NCBI RefSeq assembly: GCF_021556615.1
Contig: NZ_JAKGGD010000002.1
Location: 248,001 to 312,000 of the forward strand
DNA from: Paracoccus salsus
GTDB lineage: Bacteria > Pseudomonadota > Alphaproteobacteria > Rhodobacterales > Rhodobacteraceae
DNA: 64,000 bases
Direction: 5' to 3'
Part shown: piece by piece, positions 56,280 through 64,000 of the stretch
Layout: every line of letters starts with the position of its first letter
Position numbering within the stretch: the stretch's first letter is position 1
Program-made: the position numbers and the translations under genes
Notes under the pieces: model-generated
Seen by the model: the letters and a program-made list of their open reading frames with translations, nothing else
Told to the model about the DNA's origin: nothing
Database searches by the model: none

Positions 56280-56795
56280 ATGTACCAAGCGACCCGCCGA
56301 ACCGTCACATTTTCGCTGCTGGCATTGCTGGCGGCGTGTGGCAAACCGCCATCCAAGTTCAAGGCCTATGACGGCCCGCCCGTGACCCAGGTCGTCGTCA
56401 AGAAGGGCCAGCGGCGGATGTATCTGCTGCACAACCAGACCGTCGTGAAGGCCTATGACATCGGGCTGGGCAACGCGCCGATCGGGCACAAGCAGTTCGA
56501 GGGAGACGGCAAGACGCCGGAAGGCGTCTATTTCATCGACCGCTTCAATCCGCGCAGCGCCTATCACCTGTCGGTCGGCGTATCCTATCCGAACGAGCGC
56601 GACTCGGCCCACGCGCAGTCCTTCGGTTTCCTGCCGGGCGGCGACATCTTCATCCATGGCCGCGGCCCCGAGGGCAACGCCAAGGCCCCCAAGCTGCGCG
56701 ACTGGACAGCGGGCTGCATCGCGGTGAAGGACGAGGAAATCGAGGAAATCTATGCGATGCTGCGTCCCGGCGTGCCGATCGTCATCAATCCCTGA
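56280..56795 (+). CDS. L,D-transpeptidase, predicted lipoprotein
   Basis: A 171-residue YkuD-fold enzyme forming 3-3 peptidoglycan or lipoprotein-peptidoglycan links. The N-terminus reads SLLALLAACGK, a lipobox with Cys near 20. Catalytic pieces are FIHGRGPEGNAKAP (His) and DWTAGCIAVKDEE (Cys), spaced as in YkuD proteins though the classical SxGChR reads TAGCIAV. ATG at 56280, with GAGGC just upstream, is preferred to the GTG at 56277. A strong terminator follows. Confidence 0.93.
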   Translation: MYQATRRTVTFSLLALLAACGKPPSKFKAYDGPPVTQVVVKKGQRRMYLLHNQTVVKAYDIGLGNAPIGHKQFEGDGKTPEGVYFIDRFNPRSAYHLSVGVSYPNERDSAHAQSFGFLPGGDIFIHGRGPEGNAKAPKLRDWTAGCIAVKDEEIEEIYAMLRPGVPIVINP

Positions 56796-56830
56796 CCGCC
56801 GAAGCCGGCACCCCCGCGCCCCAGGATGAC

Positions 56831-56857
56831 AAAGCCCCGGCGGCTGCCGGGGCTTTT
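56831..56857 (+). terminator. Intrinsic terminator after the first L,D-transpeptidase
   Basis: AAAGCCCCGGC, tetraloop GGCT, GCCGGGGCTTT: an 11-bp perfect stem with a short T-run (TTTT) on the plus strand. It also lies near the end of the convergent CAP gene. Confidence 0.8.
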
Positions 56858-56887
56858 CGGTGCGGGGCCTTTCTGTCGCAAGGCGGG

Positions 56888-57397
56888 TCAGCTGCCCGCC
56901 AGCAGCGTCCACCAGACCTTGCCCGACGGTTCCTGATACCAGGCGAAACCCAGGTTTCTGGCTGCCGGGTCCATGATCACGTCGCGGGTGTCACGCTCGC
57001 TCATCCAGGCATTCAGGGTCTGGATGTCGTTCTCATAGGTTTCCGAGATGTTCTCGCCGACCAGCGTGCCGTAATAGCCCTGGCGACGCGCACGCTCGAT
57101 CGGCGACGACCCGTCCGAACCCCAGTGCCAGGCGCGGTTCTGGGCGGCCATGTCGCGCGAATGCGCCAGCGCCGCGGCGCTGAGTTGCGGGTTCAGCATC
57201 ATCGGGGGCAACGCCAGATTGGCCCGCAGCATGTTGACTTGCTGCAACACCCGGACGGGAATTTCCGCGGCTTCGCGTTCGTCGATCCTGAACGCGACCG
57301 GCAGCGGCTGACCATCGGGACCCAGTTGTGGCGCGGTGCGGGGCTGGCACGCGGCCAGCGCGATCAACGACAGGATCGCGAGCACCTTGAAATTCAT
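56888..57397 (-). CDS. CAP (SCP/PR-1) domain lipoprotein
   Basis: A 169-residue predicted lipoprotein: MNFKVLAILSLIALAACQP with Cys17. The CAP domain runs from about 55 on: LAHSRDMAAQNRAWHWGSDG with the first His/Glu region, GENISETYENDIQTLNAW and NLGFAWYQEPSGKVWW. Bacterial CAP proteins bind lipid or act on peptidoglycan; no enzyme role is shown. TAAGG lies 6 nt before the ATG at 57397; the adjacent ATG at 57400 is the alternative. It sits between two L,D-transpeptidase genes. Confidence 0.9.
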   Translation of the reverse strand: MNFKVLAILSLIALAACQPRTAPQLGPDGQPLPVAFRIDEREAAEIPVRVLQQVNMLRANLALPPMMLNPQLSAAALAHSRDMAAQNRAWHWGSDGSSPIERARRQGYYGTLVGENISETYENDIQTLNAWMSERDTRDVIMDPAARNLGFAWYQEPSGKVWWTLLAGS

Positions 57398-57615
57398 CAT
57401 TATCCTTACCCCTCGTGTGCGATTGCAGGCAGATCTACAGAAACCGGACCCGCCCTTCAAACGCACGAATACGTGAGGACCCCGGCCTGTGGCCGCGCCG
57501 CCTCTGACGGCGGTTTGATTTGCCCTGCAGGCGAGGCAGGACTATACCGTTTCCATCCGCACGAGGCGGAGCAGTCAAGGCCGTCCGCAAGAACGGTCAG
57601 TCGAACGAAGGACAC

Positions 57616-58272
57616 ATGCCAATGAGCACATCGTCTGCCCTCAACCGCCGGGCCTTCCTTGGCTCGGCCGCCGCACTTGGCGCCGCCGGTCTGGCGTTGC
57701 CCTCTTTCGCGCAGCAAATCGATCCCTATACCGGCCAGCCGATCATCGGGGCGACCCCCGGCGCCACGCCTGACGCGGGCGCCGTGCAATACGACGCCGA
57801 GTCGAACCAGCGCCACAATATCTCCAGCTTCCGGTCGCAGGACTGGCGGCCCTATTTCGACAATCTGACCAATGGCGCGATCCTGTGCGACCTGACCTCG
57901 CGCGCGGTGCATTTCTGGTCCGAGGATGAAACCGTCTATCGCCTCTACCCGTCATCGATCCCGGTCAGCAGGGATCTGACACGCACCGGCCGCACCGAGG
58001 TCATCAAGAAGGTCGAGGGCCCCAGCTGGGCGCCCACGCCCGAGATGAAGGCCCGGAACCCGGAATGGCCCGATTTCGTGCCGCCCGGCCCCGACAACCC
58101 GCTTGGCACCCATGCGCTGTGGCTGAGCTGGCAGTATTACCGCATCCACGGCACCCACGACACCCGCAAGATCGGCCGCAAATCCTCGAACGGCTGCATC
58201 GGGTTGTATAACGAGCATATCCAGGAGTTGTTCGGCCTGACCACGATCGGCACGCAGGTTCTGTTGATGTGA
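57616..58272 (+). CDS. L,D-transpeptidase with twin-arginine signal
   Basis: A 218-residue YkuD enzyme. The N-terminus has a Tat-type signal (NRRAFLGSAAALGAAGLALP-SFAQ), so it is exported folded. The catalytic motif is IHGTHDTRKIGRKSSNGCIG, i.e. HGT followed by SNGC. AAGGA precedes the ATG at 57616; ATG at 57622 (MSTSSALNRR) is an alternative. It forms the pair with the lipoprotein L,D-transpeptidase. Confidence 0.94.
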   Translation: MPMSTSSALNRRAFLGSAAALGAAGLALPSFAQQIDPYTGQPIIGATPGATPDAGAVQYDAESNQRHNISSFRSQDWRPYFDNLTNGAILCDLTSRAVHFWSEDETVYRLYPSSIPVSRDLTRTGRTEVIKKVEGPSWAPTPEMKARNPEWPDFVPPGPDNPLGTHALWLSWQYYRIHGTHDTRKIGRKSSNGCIGLYNEHIQELFGLTTIGTQVLLM

Positions 58273-58295
58273 CAGGGCTGCATCAGTGACGCAGG

Positions 58296-58322
58296 AAAAA
58301 GGGGCCGCGAGGCTCCTTTTTT
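58296..58322 (+). terminator. Intrinsic terminator after the second L,D-transpeptidase
   Basis: AAAAAGGGGCC pairs with GGCTCCTTTTTT (one G-T wobble) over a 3-4 nt loop. Poly-T on the plus strand, poly-A/T symmetrical, so it may serve both strands. Confidence 0.8.
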
Positions 58323-58425
58323 GTTCCTGATGAATGGCGGCTGTGAGCCCCAAGCGGACCAAAGAAAACCGCCTCAGGCACAGCAGGAAGTGTGCTATCA
58401 ATGCCCGACAAAAAAGGGGGCGGAG

Positions 58426-59256
58426 ATGACGGACGCGCAGACCATTGCGGATCACTGGGGCAAGGGAGACGTCTATTCCCTGATCCTGGAAACGATGGAA
58501 TTGGCCGGTATTGATCCCAGCTCCGTTACCATTGAACAACTCGCTCCCGTGGACCATTTCCATGCCAGGGGGTTCCCGGCCACCGTGGAGCTGGCGGATG
58601 TATTGCCGATCCGAAGGGGGGATCAGCTCGTGGACATCGGCTGCGGGCTTGGCGGTCCCGCCAGGTATTTCGCGAAGCGTTTCGGTTGCCACGTCGACGG
58701 CATCGACATCACGGCCCCGTTTGTCGATGCGGCCAACCGGCTGAGCGCGCTTGTCGGAATGGAAGATGTGGTTGCGTGTCGGCACGGTGACGGACAGAAA
58801 CTCCCCTATGGCGACAACTCGTTCGATGGCGGCTACACCCAGCACGTCACGATGAATGTCCCGGATCGACGTGCCTTCTTCAGCGAGGCGTTCCGGGTCC
58901 TGAAGCCGGGGGCGTTCTTCGCCTTGACTGAACACGGGCTCGGCGAAGTCGGTGATCCGCACCACCCGGTTCCCTGGTCGGAAGACGGAGGTGGGGCTTA
59001 CCTAATGCGCCCCGCCGATACCATAGCCGCATTGGAAGATGCAGGTTTCTCGGAAATCGCGGCCACGGATATCGGTGAAAAGCATCTCAAGGGTTATCAC
59101 TCGGCCATTGCGCTCGCGGAAAAGGGCGAAGCACCCGTTTTCGGAACGCACATACTGTTGGGGAAGCAAGCCCCCCTAATCGTTCGTAACGCTGCTCGCA
59201 ATATCGAAGAGCGAAGAACCCAACCGGTTCAGATCCTTTGCTACAAGCCCGGATAA
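58426..59256 (+). CDS. SAM-dependent methyltransferase (UbiE/glycine-sarcosine MT-like), acquired?
   Basis: A 276-residue class I methyltransferase. SAM-binding motif LVDIGCGLGGPARYFAKRF near residue 67-85, then GIDITAPFVDAANRLSALV and a motif-II/III region YTQHVTMNVPDRRAFFSEAF. The N-terminal MTDAQTIADHWGKGDVYSLI and VDHFHARGFPATVELADVLP resemble sarcosine/dimethylglycine or small-molecule methyltransferases. Substrate unknown. GGGGGCGGAG precedes the ATG. Codons are more A/T-rich than neighbours and it is insulated by a terminator on the left, pointing to later acquisition. Confidence 0.85.
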   Translation: MTDAQTIADHWGKGDVYSLILETMELAGIDPSSVTIEQLAPVDHFHARGFPATVELADVLPIRRGDQLVDIGCGLGGPARYFAKRFGCHVDGIDITAPFVDAANRLSALVGMEDVVACRHGDGQKLPYGDNSFDGGYTQHVTMNVPDRRAFFSEAFRVLKPGAFFALTEHGLGEVGDPHHPVPWSEDGGGAYLMRPADTIAALEDAGFSEIAATDIGEKHLKGYHSAIALAEKGEAPVFGTHILLGKQAPLIVRNAARNIEERRTQPVQILCYKPG

Positions 59257-59326
59257 AATCTTCTCGGGTTCTTCGTCTCAAGGTCTGCTTCGTCCCGCAT
59301 AGCAGACGCCCTTCAGGCGAGAATCG

Positions 59327-60427
59327 TCAGACCCAACCGCCCAGATTGTCGCGCAGGACGTTCAGCATCACCTCGATATGGGCCGGGTCGTCGTTCAGGC
59401 AGGGGATATAGGTGAACGCCTTGCCGCCGGCATGTTCGAAGCTTTCGCGGATCTCGCCGTTGATCTCCTCCAGCGTCTCGATGCAGTCCGAGGCGAAGGC
59501 GGGCGAGATCACGGCGATGTCGGTATGGCCCGCCCGCGCCAGATCGGCGACATGTTCCACGGTATAGGGGCGCAGCCATTCCTCGCGGCCGAAGACCGAC
59601 TGGAAGGTGGTGTCGATGATGCCGTCGGGCCAGCCCAGCGCCTCCTTCAGCAGGCGCGAGGTCTTCTGGCACTGGCAGTGATACGGGTCGCCCTGCATCA
59701 GATAGCGTTTCGGCATGCCGTGATAGGACGCCACCAGCTTGGTCGGCACCCGGTCCCCCAACGTCCGGCGCACGCTGTCCGCCAGCGCGGCGATATAGTC
59801 GGGTCGGTCGAAATAGGGCTCGCAGGTCCGCACCGAGGGTTGCCAGGTCTGCTTCATCAGCGCCCGGAACAGCTGGTCATTGGCGGTGGCCGAGGTGGCG
59901 CCGGCATAGTGCGGATAAAGCGGCAGGAAGACGATGCGGCGGCAGCCCGCCTTGACCATGCGCTCCAGCACCTCGTCGGTGGTGGGGTTGCCATAGCGCA
60001 TGCAGAACTCGACCATCACCTGATCGCCCCATTCGGCCTGCACGCGCGCGCGCAGCGCCTCTGTCTGGTCGCGCGTGGTGGTCATCAACGGGCTTTCGCC
60101 CTTTTCCTCGTTCCAGATCAGCTTGTAGTTCGCACCCGACGTGAAGGGCCGCTTGGTCAGGATGATCGCCTGCAACAGCGGCTGCCATTTCCAGCGCGGC
60201 AGGTCGATGACCCGGCGATCCGACAGGAATTCGTTCAGGTAGCGCCGCATCGACCAGTAGTCATAGCCGTCGGGCGTGCCCAGATTGGCGATCAGGATGC
60301 CGGTCCGTGCGGCCGGGATTGCCGGATGGTCGGGGCCGGCATGGACGGGCACGCGGGCGGCCGAGGCCTGGTTGGCGGAGATCTGGTCGGCTGGGACCTG
60401 GGTAGCGGGCGCAGTGGCTGGCTTCAT
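59327..60427 (-). CDS. hemH: Ferrochelatase
   Basis: A 366-residue enzyme inserting ferrous iron into protoporphyrin IX. Family blocks: ILIANLGTPDGYDYWSMRRY, FLPLYPHYAGATSA, LVASYHGMPKRYL with the metal-site His, VISPAFASDCIETLEEI. An Ala/Pro/Gln-rich N-terminal extension of about 40 residues (PATAPATQVPADQ) precedes the fold. ATG at 60427 overlaps the NDUFAF5-like gene stop by 4 nt. Confidence 0.95.
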   Translation of the reverse strand: MKPATAPATQVPADQISANQASAARVPVHAGPDHPAIPAARTGILIANLGTPDGYDYWSMRRYLNEFLSDRRVIDLPRWKWQPLLQAIILTKRPFTSGANYKLIWNEEKGESPLMTTTRDQTEALRARVQAEWGDQVMVEFCMRYGNPTTDEVLERMVKAGCRRIVFLPLYPHYAGATSATANDQLFRALMKQTWQPSVRTCEPYFDRPDYIAALADSVRRTLGDRVPTKLVASYHGMPKRYLMQGDPYHCQCQKTSRLLKEALGWPDGIIDTTFQSVFGREEWLRPYTVEHVADLARAGHTDIAVISPAFASDCIETLEEINGEIRESFEHAGGKAFTYIPCLNDDPAHIEVMLNVLRDNLGGWV

Positions 60428-61263
60428 GTCTTTTTCCTGATTTCGTTCAGCGCGTCGGCAAGATGTGTCTGCGCCGAACCGGGCCGCAAGGGCTTGGGCT
60501 GGGTGTCCGACGGCGACCATCCGGTCAGAAAGACCAGATCGAAGGTGACGCCGATACGGGACGGATCGTCGCGGTCGGGGTGGTGTTCGGCCATGATCGC
60601 GGCCGCGCGGGCAAAGACCGCCGCCCGCGTCGGACGGCGCAGCCGGGCGGCCAACGCGTTGCCCTCGCCCATCGCGCGCAGATCGCGGGCAAGATGCAGC
60701 AGGTCACGATAGCTGGCCGGCTGGCTCAGCAGATCGGCCACCGGCAGCGCCAGCCCCGCACGGGCCAGCAGCGCCCCCATGTCCCGGATCTCGCCCATCG
60801 GCAGGACGCGCGGCGACAGGCCGCCGGTGATTTCGGCCTCGGCCTGCGCCAGGGCGGCGCGCATCCCGGACAGGGTCTGCCCGCCGAAGCAGACGGCGAT
60901 GAACAGGCCGTCCTCGCGCAATGCGCGGGCGCATTGCACGATCTGCCCGACCGGATCGTCGGCCCAGTGCAACGCCATCGCGTGGACAACCAGATCATGT
61001 GCGCCGGGCGCCAGATCAAGCTGCGGATCGTCGGCAACCACCCGCGCCTGCGGAAACCGCGCGGCCCACGGATCGGAAAAACCCGTCACGATGGCGGGCC
61101 GCGTAAACGATCTGTTAATCTCGGCAAGCCTATCCTCGATCTCGTCGGCTGCGATTCGATGCAGAATGTCTGCATGGCCGGAGCGGTTCGCACGATCGCG
61201 CTGACGCAGCAGCGCGATGCGATCGGTCAGCACGGGTCGGTCGGGGCCGGAGGGGGTGTTCAT
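60424..61263 (-). CDS. NDUFAF5/BioC-like methyltransferase-fold protein
   Basis: A 279-residue SAM-methyltransferase-fold protein. It begins TDRIALLRQRDRANRSGHAD and contains the half-conserved IAVCFGGQTLSGMRAALAQA and RVLPMGEIRDMGALLARAG, strongly like mitochondrial NDUFAF5, which hydroxylates an arginine of complex I. The glycine-rich SAM loop is degenerate, so hydroxylase or chaperone roles are possible. Four-nt overlap with hemH; its ATG at 61261-61263 overlaps the divergent ComF start. Confidence 0.85.
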   Translation of the reverse strand: MNTPSGPDRPVLTDRIALLRQRDRANRSGHADILHRIAADEIEDRLAEINRSFTRPAIVTGFSDPWAARFPQARVVADDPQLDLAPGAHDLVVHAMALHWADDPVGQIVQCARALREDGLFIAVCFGGQTLSGMRAALAQAEAEITGGLSPRVLPMGEIRDMGALLARAGLALPVADLLSQPASYRDLLHLARDLRAMGEGNALAARLRRPTRAAVFARAAAIMAEHHPDRDDPSRIGVTFDLVFLTGWSPSDTQPKPLRPGSAQTHLADALNEIRKKT

Positions 61264-62032
61264 GGGGCAGGAACATAGGCTGCTTCGCGCGGCGATGAAA
61301 GGCGCGCTGAGGCTGCTTTATCCCGCGCAATGCCTTGGCTGCGGGCAGCCTGTCGCCGGCGAACCGGATGACGGGGTCCGGCTGTGCCCGGACTGCTGGC
61401 GCGACACACAGTTCATCACCGGCGCCTGCTGCGCGCGTTGCGGCGCGCCGCTGCCCGATGACGGCAGCGGCGCGCGCGATGATTCCCTGATCTGCGACGA
61501 CTGCCTGACGATCGCGCGGCCCTGGCGGCAAGGGCGTGCGGCGGTGGTCTATGCCGGCACGGGACGCCAGCTTGTGCTGACCCTGAAACACGGCGACCGG
61601 CCCGATCTGGCGCCCGCGCTGGCGGGCTGGCTGTCACGCGCGGCCGCGCCGCTGGTCCGGTCCGGCATGGTGGTCGTGCCGGTCCCGCTGCATCTGAAAA
61701 GGTTGATGAAGCGCCGCTACAACCAGGCGGCGCTGGTCTCGACCCATCTGGCGCGCGCAAGGCGGCTGGAACACCTGTCCGATCTGCTGATCCGGCACCG
61801 CCACACCGAAGGGCAGGACCACCGCAGCGTCAGCGACCGGTTTGCCAATCTGCGGGGCGCGATCACCGTGAACCCGCGCCGCGCCGCGCGGATCGAGGGC
61901 AAGGCGGTGCTTCTGGTCGATGACGTGATGACCTCGGGCGCGACGCTGGCCGCGGCGGCCGAGGCGCTGCTGGCGGCCGGATCGGGACCGATTTCGGTCG
62001 CGGTTCTGGCGCGCGCGGTCAAGGATGACTAG
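61262..62032 (+). CDS. ComF-family double zinc-ribbon phosphoribosyltransferase-like protein
   Basis: A 256-residue protein with an N-terminal double zinc ribbon (CLGCGQPV, CPDCW, CARCGAPL, CDDCL) and a C-terminal PRTase-fold domain ending VLLVDDVMTSGATLAAAAEA. ComF family members function in DNA uptake or amidophosphoribosyl chemistry. ATG at 61262 overlaps the divergent NDUFAF5-like start codon by 2 nt; a later ATG at 61295 (MKGALRLLYPAQ) is equally reasonable. Confidence 0.9.
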   Translation: MGQEHRLLRAAMKGALRLLYPAQCLGCGQPVAGEPDDGVRLCPDCWRDTQFITGACCARCGAPLPDDGSGARDDSLICDDCLTIARPWRQGRAAVVYAGTGRQLVLTLKHGDRPDLAPALAGWLSRAAAPLVRSGMVVVPVPLHLKRLMKRRYNQAALVSTHLARARRLEHLSDLLIRHRHTEGQDHRSVSDRFANLRGAITVNPRRAARIEGKAVLLVDDVMTSGATLAAAAEALLAAGSGPISVAVLARAVKDD

Positions 62033-62064
62033 ATCTGGTCCCGAAGCCGCGAAACAGGAACCCC

Positions 62065-62340
62065 ATGACCCAGGCCCCGAAGATCGAGATCTATGCCACC
62101 CGCACCTGCCCCTTCTGCGTTTCCGCCAGGGCCCTGCTTGACCGCAAGGGCGTCAGCTATGCCGAGATCGATGTCGGCGCCGCGCCCGGGCGCCGTGCCG
62201 AGATGACCCGGCGTGCCGGCGGCCGCCGGACGGTCCCGCAGATCTTCATCGGCCCGACCCATGTCGGCGGCTGCGACGAGCTTTACGCGCTGGACCGCGC
62301 CGGCAAGCTGGACCCGCTTCTGCAGGGGCGCGCAGCATGA
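62065..62340 (+). CDS. grxC: Glutaredoxin 3
   Basis: A 91-residue thioredoxin-fold glutathione-dependent reductase. Active site Cys15-Pro-Phe-Cys18 (TRTCPFCVS), with RRTVPQIFIG giving the cis-proline and GGCDELYALDRAGKLDPLL the glutathione-binding end. It overlaps the nitrilase gene by 4 nt. Confidence 0.95.
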   Translation: MTQAPKIEIYATRTCPFCVSARALLDRKGVSYAEIDVGAAPGRRAEMTRRAGGRRTVPQIFIGPTHVGGCDELYALDRAGKLDPLLQGRAA

Positions 62341-63194
62341 GCGACGCCGGGATGCTGAGTGTCGGTCTGGTCCAGCTGACGGTCGGTGACGACCCGCTGG
62401 CCAACCTGTCGCAGACCATCCCGATGGTGCGACGGGCGGTGGCCGAGGGCGCGCGTTTCGTGCTGACCCCCGAAGCCACCAATCTGCTGTCCCCCGACCG
62501 CAAGCGCCAGCAGCAGGTGCTGCAGGTCCAGCACGAGGACCCGACCCTGTCGGCGCTGCGCGCCGAGGCGAAGGCGGCCAAAATCTGGCTGCTGATCGGA
62601 TCGCTGGCGCTGAAATCGGGCGACAACGACGATCGCTTCGTCAACCGCAGCTTCCTGATCGACCCCGAGGGCGGGATCGCCGCCAGCTATGACAAGCTGC
62701 ACATGTTCGACGTCGCGATCTCGGACACCGAGCAGTATCGCGAAAGCAGCGCCTATCGGCCGGGCGGACATGCGGTGATGGCGCGCGCGTGCGGCGTGAA
62801 TGTCGGCATGACGATCTGTTACGACCTGCGATTCCCGCATCTCTACAGAACCCTGGCCCAGGCGGGCGCGCGCATCCTGACCGTGCCCTCTGCCTTCAGC
62901 CCGACCACCGGCGAGGCGCATTGGCAGGTGCTGCTGCGCGCCCGCGCGATCGAGAATGGCTGTTTCGTGCTGGCGCCCGCGCAATGTGGAACCCACCCCG
63001 CCCCGCACAGCCGCGAACGCCAGCCGCGCCGCAGCCACGGGCACAGCCTTGCCGTCGATCCCTGGGGCAAGGTGCTGGCGGATGGCGGGCTGACTCCGGG
63101 TGTGACGATTGTCCAGCTTGACCTGCAGGCGGTTGACAGGGCACGGTCCCGTATTCCGTCGCTGAGCCATGACCGCGACTTTGACGGTCCCTGA
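62337..63194 (+). CDS. Carbon-nitrogen hydrolase (Nit/omega-amidase-like)
   Basis: A 285-residue nitrilase-superfamily amidase. Triad: Glu in LTPEATNLLS (about residue 44), Lys in YDKLHMFDV and Cys in MTICYDLRFPHLYR (near 160). This branch usually acts on deaminated glutathione or omega-amide acids; the adjacent glutaredoxin supports a glutathione-related role (inference). Confidence 0.92.
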   Translation: MSDAGMLSVGLVQLTVGDDPLANLSQTIPMVRRAVAEGARFVLTPEATNLLSPDRKRQQQVLQVQHEDPTLSALRAEAKAAKIWLLIGSLALKSGDNDDRFVNRSFLIDPEGGIAASYDKLHMFDVAISDTEQYRESSAYRPGGHAVMARACGVNVGMTICYDLRFPHLYRTLAQAGARILTVPSAFSPTTGEAHWQVLLRARAIENGCFVLAPAQCGTHPAPHSRERQPRRSHGHSLAVDPWGKVLADGGLTPGVTIVQLDLQAVDRARSRIPSLSHDRDFDGP

Positions 63195-63222
63195 TCCGCC
63201 GCTTCACAATGCCGTGACCCCT

Positions 63223-63696
63223 ATGAACAAACCCGTGACAGATATCGACAAACGGCAAGCAACCGACCGGCTGGCGGCAAGCCTGTTCGCCGAGGTGCTG
63301 ATCGCGGAACAGCTGTCGCGCAACCTGATCAGCAAGGCCCTGCCGCGCGGCATGCAGATCTCGCATTTCTCGGTGCTGAACCTGCTGGCCCATGTGAACG
63401 AGGAACGCACTCCGGCGCAGCTGGCCGAGGCGTTCCACATCACCCGCGGCGCGATGACCAACACCCTGTCGCGGCTTGAATGGGCGGGGCATGTTCACAT
63501 CCGGCCCGACTGGGATGACGCGCGGCGCAAATTCGTGTCGATCAGCACGGCGGGCCGGTCGGCCCGCGACGCGGCCATCGCCGCCTTCATGCCGCTGATC
63601 GCCGAGGTGGTGCGCGACATCGGTGCCGACCGGGTTCGCAGCGCGCTGCCGGTGCTGCGCGAATTGCGGATCCGGCTCGAGGGCGGCCCCGGCTAG
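63223..63696 (+). CDS. MarR-family regulator
   Basis: A 157-residue winged-helix protein: QISHFSVLNLLAHVNEERTP, AEAFHITRGAMTNTLSRLEW (recognition helix), WAGHVHIRPDWDDARRKFVS (wing). ATG at 63223 is used; the longer frame overlaps the nitrilase gene. No target can be named. Follows the nitrilase gene and may regulate it. Confidence 0.88.
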   Translation: MNKPVTDIDKRQATDRLAASLFAEVLIAEQLSRNLISKALPRGMQISHFSVLNLLAHVNEERTPAQLAEAFHITRGAMTNTLSRLEWAGHVHIRPDWDDARRKFVSISTAGRSARDAAIAAFMPLIAEVVRDIGADRVRSALPVLRELRIRLEGGPG

Positions 63697-64000
63697 GTGG
63701 GTCGCCGCGCGGTCAGGATATAGTTCACCGACAGGTCGCGATCCGACAGGCGCCAGCCGAAACCGATCGGGTCGAAGACCATGCCGCGCCGGTCCACCGC
63801 CTCGCACCCCGCATGGACGGCCATCTGCGCCAGCTCGTCCGGGGTGATGAACCGCGCCCAGTCATGGGTGCCCCTGGGCAGCCAGCGCATGATCCATTCC
63901 GCGCCGATGATCGCCGCGCCAAAGCTTTTCGCGGTCCGGTTCAGTGTCGAGGCGATGACCAGCCCGCCGGGCCGCACCAGATCGTGACAGGTGCCGATGA
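63693..64000 (-). CDS. ubiG: Ubiquinone biosynthesis O-methyltransferase, C-terminal part, cut by window edge
   Basis: C-terminal about 102 residues of UbiG, which O-methylates polyprenyl intermediates of ubiquinone. Visible: LVRPGGLVIASTLNRTAKSF, LPRGTHDWARFITPDELAQM and RDLSVNYILTARR, all characteristic. The frame is open past 64000, so the SAM loop and start are outside. The stop overlaps the convergent MarR gene by 4 nt. Confidence 0.92.
   Translation of the reverse strand, partial: IGTCHDLVRPGGLVIASTLNRTAKSFGAAIIGAEWIMRWLPRGTHDWARFITPDELAQMAVHAGCEAVDRRGMVFDPIGFGWRLSDRDLSVNYILTARRPT

Overview
The window is about 64 kb of high-GC chromosome from an alphaproteobacterium. Rhodobacterales, and probably a Paracoccus-like genus, is inferred from three things: protein character and gene content (TAXI-type fused TRAP transporter, DUF2927-like lipoprotein next to TelA, LdtR/PetP-like MarR protein, NDUFAF5-like methyltransferase, SdhE, host-attachment protein), frequent GTG and occasional TTG starts, and tight 4-nt stop/start overlaps. 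It is mostly core chromosome. I see no rRNA, tRNA, CRISPR array, insertion sequence, integrase or phage gene.

Layout. 1-2.8 kb: end of a beta-oxidation operon (thiolase, FadJ-type multifunctional enzyme). 3-5.2 kb: TelA-like protein with a DUF2927-like lipoprotein. 5.2-10.5 kb: hexapeptide acetyltransferase, glyoxalase I, MarR regulator, SdhE, small HTH protein, aspartate aminotransferase, host-attachment protein, 3-hydroxybutyrate dehydrogenase. 10.6-10.75 kb: a gap holding a convincing minus-strand small-RNA gene (promoter, hairpin, intrinsic terminator). 10.8-14.2 kb: orphan peptide-binding protein, an entericidin-like 42-residue lipoprotein, a CsbD-like acidic protein, a cation diffusion facilitator. 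14.4-19.4 kb: XthA, acyltransferase 3, ErpA, dGTPase, OsmC, transglutaminase-like protein. 19.4-24.4 kb: RF3, an unrecognised 488-residue protein, formate-THF ligase. 24.5-30.3 kb: TAXI-TRAP transporter with a UspA-like protein, and a class III aminotransferase. 30.5-35.9 kb: UDG-family protein, then a coupled capsule-export set (KpsT-like ATPase, KpsE-like protein, KdsA, BON-MscS channel). 36-44 kb: FemAB/GNAT-like protein, GDPD, RidA, SMC, LrgA/LrgB pair, small basic protein. 44-50 kb: Mog, DinB-like, ArgG, IlvA, an Hpt protein divergent from a response-regulator/PP2C phosphatase, a Nudix protein. 50.3-56.2 kb: five genes (hslO, Nudix, cca, ABC exporter, RumA-like methyltransferase), each joined by exactly 4 nt. 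56.3-58.3 kb: two L,D-transpeptidases flanking a divergent CAP lipoprotein. 58.4-64 kb: an acquired-looking methyltransferase, HemH, NDUFAF5-like methyltransferase, ComF, GrxC, nitrilase, MarR and the end of UbiG.

Themes. The envelope is prominent: capsule export with Kdo synthesis, L,D-transpeptidases, a CAP lipoprotein, entericidin-like and DUF2927-like lipoproteins, a mechanosensitive channel and LrgAB. A respiratory/cofactor theme links SdhE, ErpA, HemH, UbiG and the NDUFAF5-like protein. No wholly new defence or mobile system is evident. The least explained signals are the sRNA at 10.63-10.74 kb, the unrecognised 488-residue protein, the ATPase-without-permease capsule module, the Hpt/RR-PP2C pair and the 472-bp gap at 43.4-43.9 kb.
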